A stretch of 64,000 nucleotides of DNA. Source: Proteobacteria bacterium SG_bin6 (GTDB taxonomy: Bacteria; Pseudomonadota; Alphaproteobacteria; Sphingomonadales; Sphingomonadaceae). Position 1 is the first letter of the stretch. Each line of letters opens with the position of its first letter. A program made the translations under genes and the position numbers. The notes beneath the pieces were generated by a model. The model made no database searches. It saw only the letters and a program-made list of their open reading frames with translations, and was not told the origin of the DNA. This document shows positions 58,046-64,000 of the stretch, piece after piece. The stretch spans positions 47,763 to 111,762 of the forward strand of contig LWDJ01000049.1 in NCBI GenBank assembly GCA_002083435.1, given 5' to 3'.

Positions 58046-59776
58046 ATGGTGTTCATTCTGCTCGACGATGCCCGGCCCGGGGGGGCGGCGCCGCGGCTTT
58101 ATGCCGAGCCGCGCCATATCGTCACCGCCGCCACGCTCGCCGAGGTCCGCCCCGCGCTCGACACCATCGCCGCCGCCGTGGCCCAAGGCGCGCACGCGGC
58201 GGGTTTCCTGGCCTATGAGGCCGCCCCCGCTTTCGAGCCCGCGCTCCCCGCGCAGCCGCCCGCGCCGGGGGTGCCGCTGCTCTGGTTCGGGCTGTTCGAC
58301 GAACCCACCCCGTTCGATCCCGCCACCCTGCCCGATCCCGCCGGCGCCTGGGCGGGCGTGCCCGAGCCGCTGATCGACCGCGCGACCTATGACCGTCAGC
58401 TCGCCGCGCTCGCCGAGCTGATCCGCGCGGGCGACCTGTATCAGGGCAATCTCACTTACCCGGCGCGGGTGCCGATCGCGGGCGATCTGCTCGCGCTCTA
58501 TGCCCGGCTGCGCGCGGCGCAGGCGGGCTATGGCGCGTTCATCGACACCGCGAGCCTGCGGATCGCCTCGCTCTCGCCCGAGCTGTTCGTCGCGCTCGAC
58601 GGCGACAGGCTCACCTGCCGGCCGATGAAAGGCACCGCGCGTCGGCTCGCCGATCCCGCCGCCGATGCCGCCGCCCCGCGCGCGCTCGCCGCCGATCCCA
58701 AGCAGCGCGCCGAAAATCTGATGATCGTCGATCTGATGCGCAACGATCTCACCCGCGTCGCCGCCCCGGGCTCGGTCGCGGTGCCCGAGCTGTTCGCGAT
58801 CGAGAGCTATCCGACGGTGCATCAGATGACCTCGACCGTCACCGCGCGGCTGGGCGACGGGCGCGACTGGCGCGACGTGCTCGCGGCACTGTTCCCCTGC
58901 GGCTCGATCAGCGGCGCCCCCAAACTGCGCGCGATCGAGGCACTCGCCGCGATCGAGGGGCGGCCAAGGGGGCTCTACACCGGCACGATCGGCTATATCG
59001 AACCCGGCGGCGACGCCTGCTTCAGCGTCGCGATCCGCACACTGGTGGAGCGGGCGGGCACGGTGACGCTGGGCCTGGGATCGGGCATCGTCGCGGATTC
59101 GCGGGCCGAGGCGGAATGGCAGGAAACCCGCGACAAGGCCGCCTTCGTCACCGCTGGCGCGCCGCGTTTCGATCTCATCGAGACGATGGCGTTCGATCCC
59201 GCGCGCGGCGTGCCGTTGATCGAGCGGCATCTGGCGCGGATGAAGGCGAGCGCCAGGGCGCTGGGCTTCGCCTTCGATCGCCACGCCGCGCGCAACGAAT
59301 TGCAGGCGGCGACCTTCCGCCTCGCCGCGCCGAGCCGGGTGCGGCTGCTGCTCGCGCGTTCGGGCGCGATCGCGATCGAGACCGCGCCGCTGCCTGCCAC
59401 GCCCGAAGAGGTGACGGTCGCGCTCGCCCCGCACCCGCTCGCCCCCGCCGATTATCGCCGCCACCACAAGACCAGCGACCGCGCGGCGTGGGAGCGCGGC
59501 CGCCTCCCCGGCACGTTCGAGACGATCTATGTCGATCCCGATGGCGCGCTTGCCGAGGGTAGCTTCACGTCGCTGTTCGTGCCCCGGGACGCGGTGCTCC
59601 TCACCCCGCCCGCCGCGCGCGTGCTGCCGGGGGTGCTGCGCGCCGAGCTGCTCACGACCGGCGCCGCGCGCGAGGCGGACTTGACCCCCGCCGATCTTGC
59701 CGCCGGCTTCTTCATCGGCAACGCGCTGCGCGGGTTGATTCCCGCGCGGTTGCTTGCCGCGACCCCCGCGCTATAG
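58046..59776 (+). CDS. pabB: Bifunctional aminodeoxychorismate synthase component I / aminodeoxychorismate lyase
   Basis: 576 residues. The PabB half (about 1-360) has LYQGNLTYPARVP, ISLSPELFVAL-like ASLSPELFVAL, CRPMKGTARR, RAENLMIVDLMRNDL and GSISGAPKLRAIE. The PabC half (about 370-576) is a fold-type IV PLP enzyme with HHKTSDRAAWERGR, where the lysine would hold PLP, and a closing GSFTSLFVPRDAVLLTP. The fusion makes 4-amino-4-deoxychorismate from chorismate and then p-aminobenzoate for folate. The glutamine amidotransferase PabA must come from elsewhere. It precedes the aspartate aminotransferase by 25 bases. Confidence 0.92.
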   Translation: MVFILLDDARPGGAAPRLYAEPRHIVTAATLAEVRPALDTIAAAVAQGAHAAGFLAYEAAPAFEPALPAQPPAPGVPLLWFGLFDEPTPFDPATLPDPAGAWAGVPEPLIDRATYDRQLAALAELIRAGDLYQGNLTYPARVPIAGDLLALYARLRAAQAGYGAFIDTASLRIASLSPELFVALDGDRLTCRPMKGTARRLADPAADAAAPRALAADPKQRAENLMIVDLMRNDLTRVAAPGSVAVPELFAIESYPTVHQMTSTVTARLGDGRDWRDVLAALFPCGSISGAPKLRAIEALAAIEGRPRGLYTGTIGYIEPGGDACFSVAIRTLVERAGTVTLGLGSGIVADSRAEAEWQETRDKAAFVTAGAPRFDLIETMAFDPARGVPLIERHLARMKASARALGFAFDRHAARNELQAATFRLAAPSRVRLLLARSGAIAIETAPLPATPEEVTVALAPHPLAPADYRRHHKTSDRAAWERGRLPGTFETIYVDPDGALAEGSFTSLFVPRDAVLLTPPAARVLPGVLRAELLTTGAAREADLTPADLAAGFFIGNALRGLIPARLLAATPAL

Positions 59777-59801
59777 CTCGGCGCCTGAAAGGAACCCCCG
59801 C

Positions 59802-61001
59802 ATGAAGCCTTCCGCCGCGCTCGCGCGTATCAAGCCGTCGCCCACGCTCGCCGTCACCGCGCGCGCGGCGGCGCTGAAGCGCGAAGGCGTGGACGTGATC
59901 TCGCTCGGCGCGGGCGAGCCCGATTTCGACACACCCGATTTCATCAAGGAAGCCGCGATCGAGGCGCTTGGGCGCGGCGAGACCAAATATACCGATGTCG
60001 ACGGCACCCCCGCGCTGAAGGCCGCGATCGCGGCGAAGTTCAAGCGCGACAATGGCCTGGATTATGCGCCGAACCAGATCACGGTGAATGTCGGCGGCAA
60101 GCAGACGCTGTTCAACGCGATGGTCGCGACGCTCGACGCGGGCGACGAGGTGATCATCCCCGCGCCCTATTGGGTGAGCTATCCCGATGTCGTGCTGTTC
60201 GCGAACGGCACGCCGGTCGTTGTCGCCGCCGGCCCCAACCAGGGCTATAAGCTGACGCCCGACCAGCTCGAAGCCGCGATCACCCCGCGCACCAAATGGC
60301 TGATCCTCAATTCGCCGAGCAACCCGACCGGCGCCGCCTATTCGGTCGAGGAACTGCGCGCGCTGGGCGCGGTGCTGCTGCGCCACCCGCATGTCTGGGT
60401 GTTCGCCGACGATATGTATGAGCATATCGTCTATGAAGGCTTCACCTTCGCCTCGATCGCCGCCGTGGTGCCCGAGCTTTACGAGCGCACGCTGACGGTG
60501 AATGGCTGCTCGAAAGCCTATGCGATGACCGGGTGGCGCATCGGCTTCGCGGGCGGCGCCGAATGGCTGATCAAGGCGATGGCGAAGCTTCAGTCGCAAT
60601 CGACCTCCAACCCCTGCTCGATCGCGCAGGCCGCGGCGGTCGCGGCGCTGAACGGCGACCAGGGCTTCCTCGCCGAGCGCGCCGCCGTGTTCCAGGCGCG
60701 GCGCGATCTCGTGGTCGCGGCGCTCAACGCGACGCCGGGCCTGCGCTGCCCAAAGCCCGAGGGGGCGTTCTACGTCTATCCCGATTGTTCCGGGCTGATC
60801 GGCAAGCGCACCCCCGATGGCACGGTGCTGAGCGACGATAACGCGGTCGCGACCTATCTGCTCGAGGCCGCGCGGGTCGCGGTGGTGCCGGGCGCGGCAT
60901 TCGGCCTGTCGCCGGCGATGCGCCTGTCCTACGCGACCAGCACCGAGGCGCTGACCGAGGCCTGCCGCCGCATCCATGAGGCCTGCGCCGCCGTAGCTTG
61001 A
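59802..61001 (+). CDS. Aspartate/aromatic aminotransferase, class I
   Basis: 399 residues. LGAGEPDFDTPDFIKEAA, NSPSNPTGAAY, and the PLP lysine 238 in CSKAYAMTGWRIGFAGG identify a fold-type I aspartate aminotransferase of the Ib branch, as in Thermus and rhizobial enzymes. The likely reactions are aspartate to oxaloacetate and, in some homologs, prephenate to arogenate. It follows pabB closely, suggesting cotranscription. A GAAAGGAAC ribosome site precedes the ATG. Confidence 0.93.
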   Translation: MKPSAALARIKPSPTLAVTARAAALKREGVDVISLGAGEPDFDTPDFIKEAAIEALGRGETKYTDVDGTPALKAAIAAKFKRDNGLDYAPNQITVNVGGKQTLFNAMVATLDAGDEVIIPAPYWVSYPDVVLFANGTPVVVAAGPNQGYKLTPDQLEAAITPRTKWLILNSPSNPTGAAYSVEELRALGAVLLRHPHVWVFADDMYEHIVYEGFTFASIAAVVPELYERTLTVNGCSKAYAMTGWRIGFAGGAEWLIKAMAKLQSQSTSNPCSIAQAAAVAALNGDQGFLAERAAVFQARRDLVVAALNATPGLRCPKPEGAFYVYPDCSGLIGKRTPDGTVLSDDNAVATYLLEAARVAVVPGAAFGLSPAMRLSYATSTEALTEACRRIHEACAAVA

Positions 61002-61147
61002 GCGCCTAGGGGCTGATGCGGTTACTGGAAACGGTGCGTTACCATTTCGCACACCTTGTTTCGTCACCGTTCATCCCAATTTCAGGCGGCAAAGGGTAGC
61101 GCCCGGCACGAGGATACTCGGCGGGCACGGGTCTGAAGGTTTTGAAT

Positions 61148-61288
61148 ATGGTCAAGCTTATCAAATCGGCACTGCTGTGGCAGGTCACCGCGGGTTTCGC
61201 GCTGGGCACGATCGGCATGGTCGCGTGGCAGCCGGCGGACGCCTCGAACATCGCCGCGCGGCTGATCGCGGCCACCCCGCTGCGTTGA
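61148..61288 (+). CDS. Small membrane-associated protein of unknown function
   Basis: 46 residues starting MVKLIKSALLWQVTAGFALG, with one hydrophobic segment, then QPADASNIAARLIAATPLR. It lies between the aminotransferase and msrA on the plus strand. No family was recognised, and codon use is normal. A real Shine-Dalgarno site is not obvious (CTGAAGGT upstream). The terminator at 61335-61358 follows, so it may belong to the aminotransferase transcript. Confidence 0.5.
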   Translation: MVKLIKSALLWQVTAGFALGTIGMVAWQPADASNIAARLIAATPLR

Positions 61289-61334
61289 AAAAATTCGCGT
61301 CCGCGCGTAACCGTCGCGCGCGAGGGGACGTATC

Positions 61335-61358
61335 AAGCGTTGGGAGACGCTTTTTTTT
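61335..61358 (+). terminator. Intrinsic terminator upstream of msrA
   Basis: AAGCGT (61335-61340) pairs with ACGCTT (61347-61352) around TGGGAG, and the run of Ts continues to 61358. It is 12 bases before the ATG of msrA, so it either ends the upstream transcript or acts as an attenuator in the msrA leader. Confidence 0.75.
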
Positions 61359-61369
61359 CGAGGACGGAC

Positions 61370-62034
61370 ATGCTGAAGAACCTTGCCCCCGCCGCCGCGT
61401 TCTGGTGGGCGGCGTGTTCGCTTTGGGGCTGATCACCCCGCCCGCCAGCGCCGAGCGCGCGGTGCCGATCCCGCCGCCCGCGCGCGATCTTCCCGCCGCC
61501 CAGGGCCTGCAGACCGCGGTGTTCGCCGGCGGCTGCTTCTGGGGGATGGAAGCGGTTTTCGAGCAGATCAAGGGCGTGCAATCGGTCGTCACCGGCTATG
61601 CCGGTGGCTCCGCCGATACCGCCACTTATGCCGCCGTCACCACCGAGCTGACCGGCCATGCCGAAGCGATCAAGATCACCTATGATCCGTCGCGCGTCAG
61701 CTATGGCACGCTGTTGCGCGTCTATTTCTCGGTCGCGCACGATCCGACCCAGCTGAACCGCCAGGGGCCGGACACGGGGCCTAGCTATCGCTCGGCGATC
61801 TTCCCGCAAAACGCGCAGCAGCGCGCGGTGGCGGCCGCCTATATCGGGCAGCTGCAAAAGGCGAAGTCGTTCGGCGCGCCGATCGTGACGCGGCTTGAAG
61901 CCGGGCAATTCTACCCGGCGGAAGGCTATCACCAGGACTTTTTCCGGCGGAACCCGGACCATCCCTATATCGTCCATTGGGACAAGCCGAAGGTTGCCGC
62001 GTTCCGGGCGGCCTATCCCACACTAGTCCGCTAA
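61370..62034 (+). CDS. msrA: Peptide methionine sulfoxide reductase MsrA, exported, with frameshift in signal peptide
   Basis: The mature enzyme is clear: TAVFAGGCFWGMEAVFEQI with the catalytic cysteine, GYAGGSADTATYAAV, GHAEAIKITYDPSRVSY and HQDFFRRNPDHPYI-like residues. It reduces methionine-S-sulfoxide in proteins. From the ATG at 61370 the frame reads MLKNLAPAAAFWW and stops early; the enzyme frame reads RRRVLVGGVFALGLITPPASA. One extra C in the C5 run at 61386-61390 would join MLKNLAP to RRRVLVGG, giving a Tat-like signal. Otherwise translation could begin at GTG 61405. So a real frameshift or an assembly error is likely. Confidence 0.85.
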
Positions 62035-62073
62035 GCCGGTATCGCCGGCCGCCCTGCGAAAGGCCGGCCGACG

Positions 62074-63633
62074 TTACTTCACCCCCTCCAGCCCCGGCCC
62101 GACATCGGCGCTCGGCAGATAGCGCGGCGCGACGCGCGCCTTGGCGGCTTGCTCATAGACATGGCCCGCGCCGAGCAGCACCGCCTCGCTATAAGGCTTG
62201 CCGATGAACGACAGCCCGACCGGCAGCCCGCGCGCGAGGCCCATCGGCACGGTGAGGTGCGGATAGCCCGACACCGCCGGCAATTCGCTCGCCGAAGGGC
62301 CGTTATACTGGTCGCCATAAATGGGATCGATCGGCCAGGCGGGGCCATAGGTCGGCGTCACCAGGATCGTCGCGCCGGCCTTCGCCAGCATCGTGTCGAG
62401 CCCCTCGCGCGCGAGCCGCGCCGATTTGGCGCGCGCGCCGCGATATTCGTCGTCCAGGCCCGGCGTGGCTTCGGCCTGATCGAAAATCTCCTGGTTGAAG
62501 AACGGCATCTCGGCCGCCGCCTGCGCCTCGTCGAACGCGATCACCTCGGCGAGCGTGCGCGTCTTCACCGCCGCCGGGGTGGTGGCGAGATAGGCGTTGA
62601 GATCGGCCTTCAGCTCGCTTTTCAGCACCGAGAATTCGGCCTCGCCCAGCCCGTCGAGCTTGGGCCGCTCGACCTCGACCAAAGTCGCGCCTTGCGCCTT
62701 CAGGACGCCGAGCGCCGCGTCGAACCGCTCCTTGAGCGGGCCGGCGAGCCCCTCGGGCCGATAGACCGCGACCGTCACCCCGCGCAGGGTCGCGGCGGCG
62801 AGGCCCGCGGCATAATCGGCGCGGTGCGCGTCGGCATCCTGGGTCGCGGCATCGGCGGGATCACTGCCCACCATCGCCGAGAACAGCAGCGCCGCGTCCT
62901 TCACCGATCGCGCCATCGGCCCGGGCGTGTCCTGGCTGTGGCTGATCGGCACGACATGCGTGCGGCTGACGAGCCCCAGCGTCGGCTTCAGCCCGACCAG
63001 CCCGTTCATCGCCGAGGGGCAGACGACCGAGCCATCGGTCTCGGTGCCGAGCGCCGCCGCCGCGAAGCTCGCCGCGACCGCCGCGCCCGATCCGCTCGAC
63101 GATCCGCAGGCGCTGCGATCGAGCGCATAGGGGTTGCGGACCTGACCCCCCACCGCGCTCCAGCCGCTGATCGAGTTGGTCGAGCGGATATTGGCCCATT
63201 CGCTCAAATTGGTCTTGCCCAGGATCACCGCCCCCGCCGCGCGCAGCCGCGCGACGACGGGCGCGTCGCGGTTGGTGAGGTTATCCTTCAGCGCCAGGCT
63301 GCCGGCGGTGGTGGGCAGCGGATCGGCGGTTTCGATATTGTCCTTGATGAGCAGCGGGATGCCGTCGAGCGGCCCCAGGCTCTTGCCCGCCTTGCGCCGC
63401 GCGTCCGCCGCCTGCGCCTGGGCGATCGCCCGCGGGTTGATGGCGATCACCGCGCGCAGGCTCGGCCCCTTGCGGTCCATCGCGGCGATGCGGGCGAGAT
63501 AGGCACGCGTGATCGCCTCGCTCGACGCGCCCTTGGCGAGCTCCGCGCGCAAGCCGTCGATCGAGACTTCCTCCACCTGCTGCGCGGCGGCGGGCGCGGC
63601 GATCAGCAGCGCGGCTAGGGCAATGGCTTTCAT
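62074..63633 (-). CDS. Amidase signature family enzyme, exported
   Basis: 519 residues with signal peptide MKAIALAALLIAAPAAAQ. The Ser-cisSer-Lys triad is visible: lysine in GIPLLIKDNIETADPL, serines in CGSSSGSGAAVA and TETDGSVVCPSAMNG. The enzyme hydrolyses amides; the substrate is unknown. Start 63633 is chosen because a GGGGAG site lies about 9 bases upstream; a TTG at 63639 is open too. It is convergent with msrA. Confidence 0.92.
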   Translation of the reverse strand: MKAIALAALLIAAPAAAQQVEEVSIDGLRAELAKGASSEAITRAYLARIAAMDRKGPSLRAVIAINPRAIAQAQAADARRKAGKSLGPLDGIPLLIKDNIETADPLPTTAGSLALKDNLTNRDAPVVARLRAAGAVILGKTNLSEWANIRSTNSISGWSAVGGQVRNPYALDRSACGSSSGSGAAVAASFAAAALGTETDGSVVCPSAMNGLVGLKPTLGLVSRTHVVPISHSQDTPGPMARSVKDAALLFSAMVGSDPADAATQDADAHRADYAAGLAAATLRGVTVAVYRPEGLAGPLKERFDAALGVLKAQGATLVEVERPKLDGLGEAEFSVLKSELKADLNAYLATTPAAVKTRTLAEVIAFDEAQAAAEMPFFNQEIFDQAEATPGLDDEYRGARAKSARLAREGLDTMLAKAGATILVTPTYGPAWPIDPIYGDQYNGPSASELPAVSGYPHLTVPMGLARGLPVGLSFIGKPYSEAVLLGAGHVYEQAAKARVAPRYLPSADVGPGLEGVK

Positions 63634-63749
63634 CGACAAAGGCTCCCCGATGGTTCTGGCTTTTGGGGGAGCTTAGCGAGGGGGCGGAGGCGGGCAAGGC
63701 CCGTTTTCGGTCGCAACCCGCGCAACTTACTGGCGCAAAAATGAAAAGA

Positions 63750-63786
63750 GGCTGCCGGGGGAGCGAAAACGCCCTCCCCGGCAACC
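63750..63786 (-). terminator. Minus-strand terminator of a transcript from beyond the right edge
   Basis: On the minus strand GGTTGCCGGGGAG pairs with CTCCCCCGGCAGCC (one bulge and one wobble), followed by TCTTTTCATTTTT. It should end a transcript that enters the window from the right and contains the small reading frame at 63906-63962. Confidence 0.65.
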
Positions 63787-63792
63787 TCCTAA

Positions 63793-63842
63793 CATGGTCA
63801 GCGGCCGGAGCGTTCCAGCCCGGGAGACCATGCGAACCAGCT
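63793..63842 (-). ncRNA. Candidate structured RNA or leader in the right-edge transcript
   Basis: CATGGTC (63793-63799) and GACCATG (63836-63842) are perfect inverses, with an inner CCGG/CCGG pair between them. Together with the terminator at 63750-63786 this makes a structured 3' part for a minus-strand transcript. The type of RNA could not be recognised. A Trp-containing 18-codon frame (63798-63854) overlaps it. Confidence 0.35.
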
Positions 63843-63905
63843 AAACCCTGCCATCAAGCCGTTGATTGGAGCGGAATATCTCCCGGCCTTCCGGCAGTAG
63901 CGGGC

Positions 63906-63962
63906 TTAGCGGCGCGTCCCCCGAACGAACTGAACCGACCTAATTGCTGGACAATGAGACAT
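63906..63962 (-). CDS. 18-codon small reading frame with exceptionally strong ribosome binding site
   Basis: The ATG (63962-63960) is preceded by AAGGAGGTGATCC (63976-63964), which is complementary to the entire 3' end of 16S rRNA, with 7 bases between AGGAGG and the ATG. The product would begin MSHCPAIRSVQF and end VRGTRR. No homolog is recognised. A minus-strand terminator lies about 120 bases further. It could be a leader peptide of a gene cut by the window edge or an independent small protein. Confidence 0.5.
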   Translation of the reverse strand: MSHCPAIRSVQFVRGTRR

Positions 63963-64000
63963 CGGATCACCTCCTTTCGCTAGTTGAAAACGGCGTGCCC

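Noticed and set aside
57062..59467. A very long minus-strand open frame opposite pabB
   Set aside because: Only its last 219 codons (57062-57721) are a real gene; the rest mirrors pabB in the high-GC third-position shadow and has no domain logic.
63964..63977. Apparent 16S rRNA 3' end (GGATCACCTCCTTT on plus strand)
   Set aside because: No other 16S sequence precedes it; the reverse strand gives a perfectly spaced ribosome binding site and start codon instead.

Overview
The window looks like ordinary chromosome of a high-GC alphaproteobacterium, most likely a sphingomonad (Sphingomonas or a close genus). This rests on gene content and order: complex I accessory subunits of NDUFA12 and NDUFS4 type, a lptC-lptA-lptB-rpoN block, rpmF-plsX-fabH-ihfA-merR, and a hemerythrin/SDR/ADH/SRPBCC stress cluster. 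No rRNA operon, prophage, integrase, transposase or CRISPR array was seen. Species-level placement is not possible from sequence reading alone.

Layout. 1-4.6 kb: end of an NDUFA12-like gene, a DUF192 lipoprotein, a tandem cold-shock-domain protein, recX, a fatty acyl-AMP ligase and tRNA-Trp(CCA). 4.6-10.1 kb: a chemoreceptor, then two glycosyltransferases around a DUF2141 protein and a polytopic membrane protein. 10.1-17.2 kb: a ligase-associated Lhr-type helicase, an S41 peptidase, a compact arsenic operon (arsR-arsI-arsC-aqpS) with a nested palindromic operator, and the ligase-associated exonuclease. 17.2-21.4 kb: rnd-lptC-lptA-lptB-rpoN. 21.7-23.7 kb: a second tandem cold-shock protein with a Gly-rich head, a GNAT enzyme and an AT-richer HXXEE membrane protein. 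23.8-32.2 kb: ATP-dependent DNA ligase coupled to a DUF6445 protein, two VOC proteins, a queuosine-precursor transporter, and three hydrolases (DUF885, M24, S1/P1). 32.2-42.5 kb: a glycosyltransferase/UDP-galactopyranose mutase fusion, rpsD, the first chorismate mutase, a very acidic protein, an MFS pump, a lipoprotein, a 2OG oxygenase, hom, an Rrf2 regulator, mscL and a Nudix enzyme. 42.2-50.4 kb: NDUFS4-like, hrpB and ispB, the second chorismate mutase, the stress cluster and a MAPEG protein. 50.6-53.5 kb: rpmF-plsX-fabH-ihfA-merR. 53.6-64 kb: a TetR/TonB-receptor pair sharing a palindromic operator, cutA, an MBL hydrolase, a pabB-pabC fusion, an aspartate aminotransferase, msrA and an amidase. 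The window ends in part of a minus-strand transcript with a very strong ribosome binding site.

How the genes work together. Three of the four components of the ligase-associated DNA repair set (helicase, exonuclease, ligase) are present, but scattered over about 15 kb rather than in one operon. The envelope theme is strong: LPS transport ATPase and bridge proteins, glycosyltransferases, galactofuranose supply, MscL, a TonB receptor and lipoproteins. Chorismate is drawn toward phenylalanine/tyrosine (chorismate mutase) and toward folate (PabB-PabC).

The most unusual material is repetitive. There are two structured palindromic repeat families. One is a REPIN-like doublet found between genes and also inserted in frame inside hrpB. 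The other is a GTTTCAGC-bounded element placed exactly at gene ends, one copy of which carries a nested 33-bp hairpin. Two genes (aqpS and the msrA signal peptide) look frameshifted at simple-sequence tracts. These may be real mutations or assembly errors.
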